The notes: generated by a model not told the origin, from the sequence alone. DNA of 25,651 nt from a virus (IMGVR_UViG_3300037507_002873:1-25651); one strand, 5' to 3'. Positions 1 to 8,681 are shown, counted from the stretch's first letter. Numbers and translations are program-made.

Positions 1-636
1 GACACCGTTATGGGCTTGTGTTGTTTGGTTTTTTACAAGGATGGTGTCGCCGACGACCAGGTCTGTAACGCCATCAATTCCGGAGTTGTTTATAGAACCG
101 TTGGCAGTTGCTGTAAGGCGTGCTCCAGCACCAGCAACGTCTGTTTGTGGGCCAGCGGTATATGTTGCAGAAATGTTGCCGGTTGTAGCGACTCTTACGT
201 TGTATGCATATCCAGGGAATAGGCGGTCGAAAAACTTTGGTCGCTGCGTGGTCCCAGCAGTGGCTCGTGATTGATTGCTGAAATCTTCTGGAAGAACAAT
301 TCCCCATTCGAGAGCAGAAGCGATGCCACGTCCGCCAATAACAAGCGGTTGACTTACGCCGGCACGGTCGACTTGAACATCTTCAATAAAAAACGTAAAT
401 ACCGGCTCTCCATCTCTCCGCACCTGTAATGCGTATGGGCCATCGAGCAGCGAATCACCACGCTCTGTTTGAAAGGCGCCAAAGAATGGGTCAGAAAAAT
501 CATGCTCTAAAGTTGCCGAACCAACGTCGTTTAGTTGGTCGGATAGTTGGATTGATTTCCAGCGAGGCAAGTAAGCAATTGTTTGGTTTGGGTCGTTTGC
601 TAAAACAACCCAAACATCCCAGGTTGTTTTAGCCAT
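1..636 (-). CDS. Siphovirus tail/baseplate protein, 3' end cut by the window edge
   Basis: The minus frame stays open for 212 codons from an ATG at 636 to the window edge, so only the N-terminal part is seen. The start codon overlaps the stop of the Dit-like gene by one base (TAATG), with an AAGGCG-like Shine-Dalgarno about ten bases upstream. The first 110 residues (MAKTTWDVWVVLAND...) have the look of the early tail/baseplate proteins that follow Dit in siphoviruses of Gram-positive hosts. From about residue 160 the protein carries a segment rich in TLTATANG- and GDTILVKNQT-like strings. That is a module well known from phage tail fibres and other tail-tip proteins, where it reads GDRVLVKNQT...NGIY. 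It follows tape measure and Dit in transcription order, the usual place for tail-tip proteins. The tail-protein call is firm; the exact family is not. Confidence 0.82.
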   Translation of the reverse strand, partial: MAKTTWDVWVVLANDPNQTIAYLPRWKSIQLSDQLNDVGSATLEHDFSDPFFGAFQTERGDSLLDGPYALQVRRDGEPVFTFFIEDVQVDRAGVSQPLVIGGRGIASALEWGIVLPEDFSNQSRATAGTTQRPKFFDRLFPGYAYNVRVATTGNISATYTAGPQTDVAGAGARLTATANGSINNSGIDGVTDLVVGDTILVKNQTTQAHNGV

Positions 637-1508
637 TAGTAGAACGCCTTGCGATATGAAATAATTACCGTTCCGGTTCCCGATGTGCGACTACATGAAA
701 TTGTGTTATCTAAAGGAAATATCTCAAACCATGATTGCCTAGAGCCAGCGCGATACAAATTGGCAATATCGTTGATGCCCTGCTTTTGTAGGGTAAGAGC
801 GTCAGTGTCAATTACAACTGCCTGTCCGGTTGGTATTGTTCCGTTGTAGCCGATTGCCGTCTGGCTTGAAGCGTAGGTTTCGTTTACCAAGCGTGGGTTG
901 GTGAGGTCGCCAGTAGAGGTAAACGTAATCGTCATATAAGTAACCGGCGCAGTCCCAACCGCACCAGCAAGCATCGGTACCGGAACTGGACTGCTAGAGA
1001 AGTTCGCAGATGCTGATGTGCTACCCAGAGCAAACCAGCGAGGGTCCGGGAACTGAACATCAACAGTAAATTCTGTGACATTTAAGTCGCGATGGTCGGA
1101 AACGGTTATGGCACTCACGACCTCGCCATAACCAACGCGAGAAGAGTAATTTGAGGGGTTCTCAGGATTAATGCGAACATGAGTGACGGTAAGAAGTTCA
1201 GGCATTTCGTTGAGCAAGTTGAAAACCGTGTCATAATTTTCGTTAAACTGTGAACGTCGCCCAGACTCAGTTGCGGCAACAGAGCCGGTAACTGGTTCAT
1301 TATCGCTAATCCAAATAGTCCAAGTTTCATTGCGTGTGTCAAGTCTTTTTTCACGCCACTGCTGGCCGTGAATAATTGCAGAGCCAACATTGTCTCCCTT
1401 TTTCGCAGGGATTCCACGCTCAACACTTGAAAGCATGTAACCATGAGTGGCAAGTTCAACGCCATTTACGTCATACCATTCAAGAACTTTTGGAAGAACT
1501 GTTGACAT
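636..1508 (-). CDS. Distal tail protein (Dit-like)
   Basis: A 290-residue protein starting at ATG 1508, five bases after the tape-measure stop; a GGGTGATG stretch over that stop can serve as ribosome-binding site. It follows tape measure and precedes another tail protein, the canonical place for Dit. The N-terminal half (WYDVNGVELAT... to FPDPRWFALG, about residues 10-160) resembles the N-terminal domain of siphovirus tail-component proteins. The C-terminal half is a beta-rich galectin-like module ending in a WFEIFP...GTGTVIISYRKAFY pattern. That ending resembles the final strands of Dit and minor tail proteins of actinobacteriophages. Dit forms the hexameric hub joining the tail tube to the tip. 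Length is in the usual 250-300 residue range. Function is inferred from position and fold-like patterns, not from a search. Confidence 0.8.
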   Translation of the reverse strand: MSTVLPKVLEWYDVNGVELATHGYMLSSVERGIPAKKGDNVGSAIIHGQQWREKRLDTRNETWTIWISDNEPVTGSVAATESGRRSQFNENYDTVFNLLNEMPELLTVTHVRINPENPSNYSSRVGYGEVVSAITVSDHRDLNVTEFTVDVQFPDPRWFALGSTSASANFSSSPVPVPMLAGAVGTAPVTYMTITFTSTGDLTNPRLVNETYASSQTAIGYNGTIPTGQAVVIDTDALTLQKQGINDIANLYRAGSRQSWFEIFPLDNTISCSRTSGTGTVIISYRKAFY

Positions 1509-1513
1509 TTACA

Positions 1514-4500
1514 TCACCCAAACAATCCGCTATTGGCCAGCACCTTCATGCGGCGAGTGATTGAATCTTCTGCTGCGGCAGGTACTGGGTTATTCACGGT
1601 CACAACAATAGTCTTGCTAGGCGCTTCTTCTTGACGAGAAAGAGGAGTCTGTTTTGTTCGTGTATATCTGTCAAGTGCCGATGTTGTGACAATTGTTCCT
1701 GATACTTTTGGAATAAACATTTCTGGGCCGCGTTCGCCAACCAAATATGGACTCATTCCTTCAACTGGGCCACCGACGGCTTTTCGACGTCCACCGCCCA
1801 TAGATATGGGGTTGGCGTCTGTTGTGACTGGGATAGTGACGTCTCTCTTATTGTCGAAAGGATTTGAGTTATCTTGCGGTGCTCCAGATTTTCCGCCACC
1901 AGTATCAACAATTGCATTTACACTTACCCTGAGAGTAAGTGGTGATTTATCAAGCGATTCTTGGGCGGCCAACTGGATGCTATTAAAAATTGCAGGTCCC
2001 AAAGACTTAAGATTTTTGTACATCTCGCTGTCTTCGTCCAAAAGACCCCTTGAAAGGTTTGTAAAATCTGCACCGATTCCTGTAGTCAACGCGGTCACAT
2101 TTCCGGCAGTTTTTGTAAGTGTTTTAAATATTCCCTTTTCCCCATAAAAATTACCTGAAAATGCTTGTCCGGTAATCCCAACATCATTTCCAAGGGTTGA
2201 CACATAACCACCAACAGTTGAAATAAAGCCTCCAAGACCTCCTACGGTTGTGCCAAGAGTTGAAAGGTTTGTCGAACCAACAACTATTTGTCCTGAAGCA
2301 ATACCAGTGGCAGTTGCCAGAGAATCGTAAACCTGAGCAAGTTCAGCATGATTTATGTAAAGTTCGTACGCTGCCTCTTGCAAATCTTGATATGCAGACA
2401 TCACATCAACTGTTGCCCCAGCAAGTTCAAGATTTTTATTTTCCAATTGTGTGGATTTGTCTATAAATGCATTTTGTGTTCCAATGACATCTTCGCTTAC
2501 TTCTGATGCCGCAGCACGTGCTTCATATAGCGCAATCTCGGCGTCTACAAGTTCGACATACGTTGCTCGGCCCATCGCATAGTCACGCGAAACACGCTCA
2601 AATTCCAACTGAAGTTGGTCTATTTGCGCTTGCTCATATCCAGTAACTTCTGCTCCACCGCCAGCACCCATGCGAGTTTCTGCATACTGAACCTCTCTTG
2701 CTGCCTTTTTGCGCTGGTCGTCGTAAGAGCGTTGCGTATTGATGAGTTTTGCAAGATTTGCCTGAGCCTCTCGGAAACTCAGTTGTGACTTAATATATGA
2801 ACCAAGCGAGCCAATGATGTCCTTCATTCGCCCAATTGTTGCTTTTACAAAATCTTGTGCTGGGGTTTCTACGGCTTTCTTCTTCTTCAGGAAGTTTTCC
2901 AAATACTTGGAAATGCTTGCTCGTGTACCAGTCTTATAAAGACCAGTGATTGCATTATCCAAAGACTTTTGTAGACCGCTTCTTGTTCGGCCCGACTTCA
3001 TTTCTTTTTCAAAACCCTTGCCAACACCTTGAGCCATTGGGATACCAAGTCTGTTGGCAGTTTCTTTCGACGGGGACTTAATCTTTAGATATTCTTGACC
3101 AGTAATCATTACTCCCTGAAGCGCGCGAACAAGGGCATCTGACATTGTTTGTTCGCCAGACCGAATACCCTGTGCGATACCAGCAGCAACGTCTTCGCCA
3201 GTTTGTATCGCTGGACCTTCCGCGGCATCCGCAGTTGCCGTAATCGAATTCACAAAGTTTTCTCTAGTGAATCCCATTGTTTCCAAGAACAGAGCGGCAT
3301 CTACTCCAGCACCTTCTCCTCCAGCAGATGCCACAGTTTTGACAATGTGCTCAATTCCTTGCTGGAATGCAAGTCCAGCACCTTTCATATCTCCTGCTGC
3401 AGCAAGGGTGTTTGCGTAGGCCTCAACGGCTTCTGCGCTCTTTGTCAACTCTGCTCGTGCTTCCCTGCCGGCAGAAGTATCTATTGAAATATTACCACTG
3501 GATTCTTTTATTGCTTTTTGTACATCGTTAAAACTGTCAAGCGCATCTCGTTGAGCCTCTTCTTGGCTTTGAGCAAGACCACGCAATCCTCGTTGCGCAT
3601 CGCTGTATTTTTTAATTGCGTCAACTGCTGCCGCATAGGAAGAAATTTGCTGACGTACCATTTCCTGTTCGGCTTCAAATGCGGCAGTCTGCTGCGCGCT
3701 ACGTTCGATGGCATCGTCTTGAACAATCATGTACTTTTGAAGAGCGCTCATTACAAGTCGGAAACCAGCCTGAGCGGTTCTACCAGAACCCTGCACTTTG
3801 TCCATCTCTGCTCTGATATTTGCAAGTGCTGTTGACGCTTCCGCAGTTCCAATTTTTGCAGTGTCTACAAGCAGATTTTTCAATGCAGTGTCGTTTGATT
3901 TGTCACTGAAAATTTTAAAAAAGTTTCCTGCTCCTTCGTCGGCAAGGTCAAGATTGTCAGTTAAACCTTTTAGTGCTCCGCCAAGAACATTTGAGAATGT
4001 TTTTTCAGTTGCCAAACCAGCATCATCAATTTTTTGCATTGTCATCAAAAGTGGAGTCATATCCGAACTTGTTTGAATAAAATCAGTAAAGCCCTGACCC
4101 ATAACCTTGAGGGAATCAAGGACTCTTACACTGTCATATTCAACCTTGTCGACGTGCGGATTTGGCTTATATTTTGCAGCGCCTTCCAAAACCTCAATAT
4201 ATCCATCAAGTCCCGCTTTACCAGTTTTTGCCATCGCGTCAGCAACTTCTTTATTTGCGTTGCCTGCAGCAGAAACTCCAACTTGTATAAGCGCGTCGGT
4301 AACGGTGTCGCCAGTTACGTCGCCAATAATTGCATTCTTATACTCTTCCTCGTCAAGTCCAAGGTCTTCAAAAAAGACCTGCATGAGTGCATCTTTTGAA
4401 TCCTGGTGAAGATTTGCAAACTGACTTTCCATCAGTCCCTTGACTGCGTTTGCCATTCCTTCTGTACTTGTTTGTCCAAGTTTTTTAAGTTCGTCCATCA

Positions 4501-6382
4501 ATTCAGGAGCCTGCTCTTTAATTTGCTCCCTAATACGCTTAACATTTTGCTCAAGTTGTGTCTCTTCCGCGCTTTCTTCTTCAATCTTGAAGCCTATTTT
4601 TACTGTTCCATAGGCAACTGTTTGGTCAAGAAGTTCATTGACTTTCCCCATTTGGTCAATGAGATTGCTTGCGGGACCTTCATCGCTAAGTTTTTTGAAT
4701 AATTTAAATGCAGCATATGCTCCAACAATGGCGACAGTTAGGGCTGCCATGATTGGATGGGCCATAGCAAAAGCCCTCATTGCCGCAGCAGCCTTTGTTG
4801 CGGCGGCCCTGACTCCCATCATTGATGCTTTCAAAAGTCCGTTAGCCTTAACCGAGAGGTATGCGGTAACTGTGTAATATTTAATTGAAAAAATAAGAAA
4901 TTTTATAGAACCCAAAAGACTGAAATTTACTTTTGTATATCCTTTTGCTGTCATCGCTGCAGTGCCCGTTGCCGCCGCCGCAGAAGACGTCGCCGCAGTT
5001 AACCTATAAAGCGACTTTGTGTTGGCGTCGTACATAATCTGAGTACCGAACAAAGTCATTGTCATGTTGGCAAACAATCGAATCAGGGCAGATGTTGTTT
5101 GAATTACCATCGCAAGCCCTGCAACAAGTACTACGCTAACTCCAGCAAATGAAACAAATGCCTTAAGACCAGTTTTGCCAATTAAATCAAAAAGAAAAGA
5201 AAATGCTTTTGATACTACTTGTGAGATGTTTAGCATTGATGTAACCAATGGCTTTAGTGCTTCGCCTAGTTGGATAAGAGCAACACGCGAGTTTGCAAAT
5301 GCTTCATTGAATTCTTTGTCTACAGTTTCTGCGTAACTCATAAACGCGTGGTCAAGGTCGCCGGTAGTGTTCTGCATTCGGCGGAAAATTTCTTCGTTTT
5401 CTGCTGCTGCGGGACCAACCAACTGCAGCATTGCGGTCAATGCACGTACGTTTCCGAATACCTTTGCAAACGCGGCCGCTCCCTCTTGTGTTCCTCCAAG
5501 TTTTTCTGAGAGGTTTGATAGTCCAGCAAAAAGACCTTTGTCTTGAATTTCATTTCTTACCTGTTCTGCGCTGGTACCGACAGCAGCCAATGCGTCTCTT
5601 CCTTGCTTTGACGGCTTGAGCAATTGAGAAAGAGTTTGACGTACATAAATTGCTGCTGTTCCGGCAGTCATACCGGAACGGGTAAGTGCTGCCATCGCTG
5701 CTGCCACGTCATTAAATGAAGCACCGAATGCAGCAGAGACAGGAAGAACTTTACTGAATGCTGGAGCAAACGTGTCGGCTTCTGCCTTACCTTCACGAAC
5801 TGCCGCAACAAGAATGTCAGTTGCTCGTCCGGCACTTAGATTTGCCGAACCATAAGCGTTGAGTGCCGACGTAAGAGCATCTGCGACAACTGTTGTTTCT
5901 CCCATTCCGGCTGCAGCGGCTTTGGCCGATGATTCAAGAACCGACATCGCAACGTCAGCATCACGCAAACCAGCCGAGGTAATAAAGTAAAGTGCTTCTG
6001 CTAGTTCTTCCGGACCCTTAGTTGTCGCTCCCGCCAAATCAAGAACGCCTTCTTTCATCCTTTCTACCGAATCAGCGCTGACTCCTACCAAGCCTCTAAT
6101 TCGGGCAAAGGATGTTTCAAAATTTCTAAAAGCCTGAACTGCGGCTTTTCCAATTTGCATAAAACCACCGGCTACGGTGTATTTCATCAGCGATGCGGTC
6201 ATTCGCATTGAGTCGCCGAGTGTTCGCGCTGTAATTACTCCTTGACCCATTCCGCGCGTCATTGCCCTGCTCGCGCTAGTAACAGCGCTCATGCCGCTTG
6301 TTGCCGAACGAACACCAGTTGTGGTGATTCGAATTGTTACGTTGAGGGGCGTTACCCCACCCGCTGACGGCGTTGCTGGCAT
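1514..6382 (-). CDS. Tail tape-measure protein (TP901 type)
   Basis: At 1622 residues this is the largest gene in the window, and its place after the tail chaperones is diagnostic. Residues about 60-380 match the TP901 core of phage tape measures, including segments such as GPEELAEALYFITSAGL and ALTRSGMTAGTAAIYVRQTL. Hydrophobic stretches at about 390-450 and 500-560 are the membrane-like segments common in this family. Long Ala/Gln/Glu-rich helical parts follow (about 610-1330). The C-terminus has the tape-measure signature GPVEGMSPYLVGERGPEMFI near residue 1530. The protein sets tail length and fills the tail tube until DNA ejection. At about 1.5 angstrom per residue, 1622 residues would imply a tail of roughly 240 nm, an estimate only. 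ATG 6382 has only a weak Shine-Dalgarno (GAGAAA). No lysozyme or peptidase domain was noticed. Confidence 0.96.
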   Translation of the reverse strand: MPATPSAGGVTPLNVTIRITTTGVRSATSGMSAVTSASRAMTRGMGQGVITARTLGDSMRMTASLMKYTVAGGFMQIGKAAVQAFRNFETSFARIRGLVGVSADSVERMKEGVLDLAGATTKGPEELAEALYFITSAGLRDADVAMSVLESSAKAAAAGMGETTVVADALTSALNAYGSANLSAGRATDILVAAVREGKAEADTFAPAFSKVLPVSAAFGASFNDVAAAMAALTRSGMTAGTAAIYVRQTLSQLLKPSKQGRDALAAVGTSAEQVRNEIQDKGLFAGLSNLSEKLGGTQEGAAAFAKVFGNVRALTAMLQLVGPAAAENEEIFRRMQNTTGDLDHAFMSYAETVDKEFNEAFANSRVALIQLGEALKPLVTSMLNISQVVSKAFSFLFDLIGKTGLKAFVSFAGVSVVLVAGLAMVIQTTSALIRLFANMTMTLFGTQIMYDANTKSLYRLTAATSSAAAATGTAAMTAKGYTKVNFSLLGSIKFLIFSIKYYTVTAYLSVKANGLLKASMMGVRAAATKAAAAMRAFAMAHPIMAALTVAIVGAYAAFKLFKKLSDEGPASNLIDQMGKVNELLDQTVAYGTVKIGFKIEEESAEETQLEQNVKRIREQIKEQAPELMDELKKLGQTSTEGMANAVKGLMESQFANLHQDSKDALMQVFFEDLGLDEEEYKNAIIGDVTGDTVTDALIQVGVSAAGNANKEVADAMAKTGKAGLDGYIEVLEGAAKYKPNPHVDKVEYDSVRVLDSLKVMGQGFTDFIQTSSDMTPLLMTMQKIDDAGLATEKTFSNVLGGALKGLTDNLDLADEGAGNFFKIFSDKSNDTALKNLLVDTAKIGTAEASTALANIRAEMDKVQGSGRTAQAGFRLVMSALQKYMIVQDDAIERSAQQTAAFEAEQEMVRQQISSYAAAVDAIKKYSDAQRGLRGLAQSQEEAQRDALDSFNDVQKAIKESSGNISIDTSAGREARAELTKSAEAVEAYANTLAAAGDMKGAGLAFQQGIEHIVKTVASAGGEGAGVDAALFLETMGFTRENFVNSITATADAAEGPAIQTGEDVAAGIAQGIRSGEQTMSDALVRALQGVMITGQEYLKIKSPSKETANRLGIPMAQGVGKGFEKEMKSGRTRSGLQKSLDNAITGLYKTGTRASISKYLENFLKKKKAVETPAQDFVKATIGRMKDIIGSLGSYIKSQLSFREAQANLAKLINTQRSYDDQRKKAAREVQYAETRMGAGGGAEVTGYEQAQIDQLQLEFERVSRDYAMGRATYVELVDAEIALYEARAAASEVSEDVIGTQNAFIDKSTQLENKNLELAGATVDVMSAYQDLQEAAYELYINHAELAQVYDSLATATGIASGQIVVGSTNLSTLGTTVGGLGGFISTVGGYVSTLGNDVGITGQAFSGNFYGEKGIFKTLTKTAGNVTALTTGIGADFTNLSRGLLDEDSEMYKNLKSLGPAIFNSIQLAAQESLDKSPLTLRVSVNAIVDTGGGKSGAPQDNSNPFDNKRDVTIPVTTDANPISMGGGRRKAVGGPVEGMSPYLVGERGPEMFIPKVSGTIVTTSALDRYTRTKQTPLSRQEEAPSKTIVVTVNNPVPAAAEDSITRRMKVLANSGLFG

Positions 6383-6429
6383 ATAATTATTTTCTCACAT
6401 GCTTTTCAAATGTCAAATTTGCTAAATGT

Positions 6430-6744
6430 CTAATTTTTGTTGACCGTCAGCCCCATTTGAGCAGCAAAAGCCATAAGTTGGTCGTGACCTGCGCGTTTTT
6501 TCATCCAGCCCTTTGCTTCAAAAACGCATATAACTTGTGCTGGGCTTAGTTCCCAGAAGACTTCGAGCGACTGGCCCGTTTGGGACCAGAGTCCGTACCA
6601 CTGAGCCCAGGGGATGCTGTATTCGTGCTTAGCGTTTTGGCCAGTTCCTCGTTTAGTGATTTCCTTTGAGCGTCTGCGAGCCCTACGCTTTGCCTGAGCA
6701 TAAGACTCGCTATCGAGGGGTCCACGCCATTTGCAACAGACCAA
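6430..6744 (-). CDS. Tail assembly chaperone T segment, expected as G-T frameshift product
   Basis: This frame overlaps the 3' end of G by about 200 bases and lies in the -1 frame relative to G. It is open from 6783, just after a TGA, to a stop at 6430. It has only a TTG as possible start at 6744 and no ribosome-binding site, so independent initiation is unlikely. Programmed -1 frameshifting near the end of G to make a longer GT protein is the conserved arrangement in long-tailed phages. The segment is basic at first (QAKRRARRRSKEITKRG), then Trp-rich (SIPWAQWYGLWSQTG, LEVFWELSPAQ) and ends LTVNKN. T binds tape measure and recruits tail-tube subunits. I found no canonical X XXY YYZ heptamer in register; C-CCC at 6717-6720 and TCCCAAAC at 6578-6585 are the nearest candidates. 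Confidence 0.75.
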   Translation of the reverse strand: MVCCKWRGPLDSESYAQAKRRARRRSKEITKRGTGQNAKHEYSIPWAQWYGLWSQTGQSLEVFWELSPAQVICVFEAKGWMKKRAGHDQLMAFAAQMGLTVNKN

Positions 6745-7073
6745 GACGTCCCAATCACGTTGGAGTACATAACCACCTCCCCGTCAAGCATTGCTTCGCC
6801 AATTTCAAGAATGTCCTTTTTCAACAAGAATGAAAAGGTTTGACGAACTGTAGTCACTGGGAATTTCTCCAGTTTTTCTTGCCATGCCTCAAGTCCACCA
6901 AAGTGAATCTCAACATCAGAGATGCTGTTGTTGGTAAACTTCACGTGATAAATTACTTTTTCAATTTCCCCATCTTCAGTTAAGACTCTTTCCCAAGAAT
7001 CTCCAACTTTGATTGTTTTTGCAAACTCGCAAGGAATGCCTTTATTTTTCAATATTACGGGTGAATAGTCCAT
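6546..7073 (-). CDS. Tail assembly chaperone G (upstream frame)
   Basis: A 175-residue protein lying between the major tail protein and tape measure, where siphoviruses encode their tail chaperones. The frame extends 16 codons further upstream to a TTG, but that extension lies in a terminator hairpin and a promoter. The ATG at 7073 (MDYSPVILKNKG...) is therefore the better start. No Shine-Dalgarno precedes it; instead TATGCT ends six bases before the ATG, suggesting a leaderless mRNA. Residues 1-130 are a compact mixed domain (FAKTIKVGDSWERV..., VEIHFGGLEAWQEKLEKFPV). The tail end (SLNEELAKTLS..., SRSKSSGN) is low-complexity and overlaps a second open frame. G coats the tape measure during assembly. 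The role is assigned mainly from position, size and the overlapping -1 frame. Confidence 0.82.
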   Translation of the reverse strand: MDYSPVILKNKGIPCEFAKTIKVGDSWERVLTEDGEIEKVIYHVKFTNNSISDVEIHFGGLEAWQEKLEKFPVTTVRQTFSFLLKKDILEIGEAMLDGEVVMYSNVIGTSWSVANGVDPSIASLMLRQSVGLADAQRKSLNEELAKTLSTNTASPGLSGTDSGPKRASRSKSSGN

Positions 7074-7108
7074 GTTGACAGCATACACAACCGACCGTAT
7101 ATGCGCAA
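7074..7108 (-). promoter_or_regulatory. Promoter for tail-morphogenesis genes, predicted leaderless
   Basis: On the minus strand TTGCGC (7103-7108) and TATGCT (7080-7085) are separated by 17 bases. Six more bases lead to the ATG of chaperone G at 7073. Transcription normally starts about seven bases after the -10, so the mRNA would begin at or next to the start codon. No Shine-Dalgarno is present, which fits. The -35 overlaps the foot of the preceding terminator hairpin. Confidence 0.6.
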
Positions 7109-7147
7109 ACGCCAGCCCCAAGCATGAATCGCTTGAGGCTGGCGTTT
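7107..7147 (-). terminator. Strong hairpin after the major tail protein gene
   Basis: Arms of 11 bases (7107-7117 and 7137-7147) are perfectly complementary. A further five pairs (7119-7123 with 7131-7135) follow a single C-A mismatch, leaving a seven-base loop. On the minus strand the stem ends in GTTT, a short U tract. It lies 18 bases after the stop of the major tail protein and just before a promoter. It most likely terminates, or reduces, transcription of the highly expressed tube-protein gene. Confidence 0.7.
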
Positions 7148-7165
7148 AACCCAGCAGACTAGTTA

Positions 7166-7723
7166 TTAGGCGCTAAGACCTGATGAGGCCTCACGGAACT
7201 CGACTTTTCCAAAGCCCAGACCGGTTGCCGTTGGAAGAATCGCTTCCGCATCGAACGATGGCGTTGAGAAGTTGTCTGTCGAACCAGACATGATTGTTCC
7301 ACCAGTGATTTGACACTTGTTCAACACAAATGCCATTTCGGCCAAATCGGACTCAAGGTCATTTACCAAGAATTCAATCTTGAAGTTAGGAAGTGACTGT
7401 CCGTCGAACTCGTATGATGCGAGTTCTGCCGAACCGGAACCACTCGTTGCGACTGAACCTCCGAAGATAGTTGCCAATACTGGAAGGCTGAGTTCCGAAT
7501 AGGTTGCGGAGAAGTTGAGACGGTCGACCTTACCCTTTTTGGCAAGAACCTTTCCGTCACCCTTCAACTCAACGCTGATGAAGTTTGGCTCAACCGAAAC
7601 TTCTTGAATGCCCGGTACATCTACGGCTGCGCCGTAAGTGATGCCACCAGTGACATCTGCAGTGACGGGGTAGACCTTGCAGTCGTGTACGTCGAAAGAG
7701 ATTGTGGAATTATTTGCGGCCAT
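7166..7723 (-). CDS. Major tail protein (tail tube)
   Basis: A 185-residue protein upstream of the tail chaperones, the usual place of the tail-tube subunit. The N-terminus (MAANNSTISFDVHDCKVYPV) leads into a beta-rich sequence without predicted signal peptide. Segments such as GIQEVSVEPNFISVELKGDGKVLA and KVDRLNFSATYSELSLPVLATIFGG are typical of actinobacteriophage tube proteins, where GDG...A...K and a YSELSL-like helix recur. The start at 7723 has a strong AAAGGAG ribosome-binding site eight bases upstream, as expected for an abundant structural protein. A 16-pair hairpin follows the stop, separating it from chaperone expression. The gene stands alone between lysis module and chaperones. 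Confidence 0.88.
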   Translation of the reverse strand: MAANNSTISFDVHDCKVYPVTADVTGGITYGAAVDVPGIQEVSVEPNFISVELKGDGKVLAKKGKVDRLNFSATYSELSLPVLATIFGGSVATSGSGSAELASYEFDGQSLPNFKIEFLVNDLESDLAEMAFVLNKCQITGGTIMSGSTDNFSTPSFDAEAILPTATGLGFGKVEFREASSGLSA

Positions 7724-7751
7724 GTTTGTGACTCCTTTGGTCTGCTAGGCA

Positions 7752-7765
7752 CTCACTTGCGTGAG
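7752..7765 (-). promoter_or_regulatory. Small leader hairpin upstream of major tail protein
   Basis: CTCAC and GTGAG flank a four-base loop (GCAA read on the minus strand, a GNRA tetraloop). It lies in the leader about 30 bases before the start codon and upstream of the AAAGGAG site. GNRA-capped stems in 5' leaders often stabilise mRNA; that role here is inference. No convincing -35/-10 pair was found in this 85-base gap. Confidence 0.35.
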
Positions 7766-7808
7766 CGTTTGAATTCTCACAGGTTTATATGTATAGACGA
7801 AGTATTCT

Positions 7809-8681
7809 CTAGGGATTTATCCGAGACCATGTTTTGTGATTTACAATTCCGGTTTCTTCAAGACCGACCTTCTTTTGAAACTGCTTAACGGCCGCTTCTG
7901 TTTTTGGTCCAAAGTCTCCGTCGGTTGCGCACTGGACTCCTGCTTTATTCAACAACTGCTGAAGTGTTTTAACCGCACTTCCTTTTGCTCCAAGTTGCAG
8001 AACTGGGTTTGAAGCAGCATTCGCCTTTCCACGCTTTATTGCAGCATCGGCATTTCCCACAGGCGCTTGGGCTGCAGTCGGTGCCGAATTCGCCACGAGG
8101 GTGGGTGCTGGTGCGGGTACTGCGGTTGCTTCGCCAGGCTTGCAAACTTCTAGTGGGTTTGCGTTCATCCATGCTTGTACTGCTTCTGGCACTTCATCAC
8201 CTTTTGTATAACGGATATGCCATGGTTCTTCCGGTACTACTTCCCAAGAAAATCCAAACTTGCGGCAATTTGCAATCATCCACTTCAAACGCTCGCCACT
8301 TGCGGTATGAACATCAACGGCCAAGCCGCTATTGTGCTGCGAGGTACCCGGTGCAGCCAAACTGGCCAACTTCTCCGACTTCTTGTACCACTTAACGCCT
8401 TCAAACGTACGAGTGCTGTTTCCGTTCGGTTCTTTTGTATATCGCTCAAGAAAAACTCTTAGTTGAGCGTCATAAGAACGATACAAGTCGCCAGCAGAGG
8501 TGGGCTTTAGTTCGATTCCATCAGCGGCCGCAGCAGCCTTGAGTGCTTTCCAAGCATTGGCGGCCAACCAGTGAAGGCGACCTCCATCAACCTTCGGTAG
8601 AAGACTTTCTGGAAAACGACCAGGTTTGTGTCCCGCAACATCTTTTGGTGGCGTAAGTTTATCGATATACAGTTCGGACAC
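7809..8681 (-). CDS. Endolysin: M15 (VanY-type) peptidase with peptidoglycan-binding domain
   Basis: A 290-residue protein starting at GTG 8681 after an AGGAG site. Residues about 60-165 form an M15B D-Ala-D-Ala carboxypeptidase domain. The first zinc motif is SQHNSGLAVDV (His116, Asp123). The second motif, EEPWHIRY, supplies the catalytic Glu152 and the zinc ligand His155. A Pro/Ala-rich linker (about 180-215) leads to a C-terminal PG_binding_1-like domain (about 222-288) with LQLGAKGSAVKTLQQLLNKAG and GDFGPKTEAAVKQFQ. The enzyme would cut peptide cross-links or stems of the host wall at the end of infection. No signal peptide is seen, so release through a holin is expected. Two small membrane proteins lie directly upstream. 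The 1-60 region looks like an extra helical part. Confidence 0.93.
   Translation of the reverse strand: MSELYIDKLTPPKDVAGHKPGRFPESLLPKVDGGRLHWLAANAWKALKAAAAADGIELKPTSAGDLYRSYDAQLRVFLERYTKEPNGNSTRTFEGVKWYKKSEKLASLAAPGTSQHNSGLAVDVHTASGERLKWMIANCRKFGFSWEVVPEEPWHIRYTKGDEVPEAVQAWMNANPLEVCKPGEATAVPAPAPTLVANSAPTAAQAPVGNADAAIKRGKANAASNPVLQLGAKGSAVKTLQQLLNKAGVQCATDGDFGPKTEAAVKQFQKKVGLEETGIVNHKTWSRINP

Noticed and set aside
1686-4877. Several plus-strand open frames of 60-153 codons opposite the tape measure
   Set aside because: They are antisense shadows of a strongly coding gene, with no ribosome sites and no recognisable motifs.
6430-6744. T segment as an independent gene from a TTG at 6744
   Set aside because: There is no ribosome-binding site, and it overlaps G in the -1 register, the known layout of a frameshift product.
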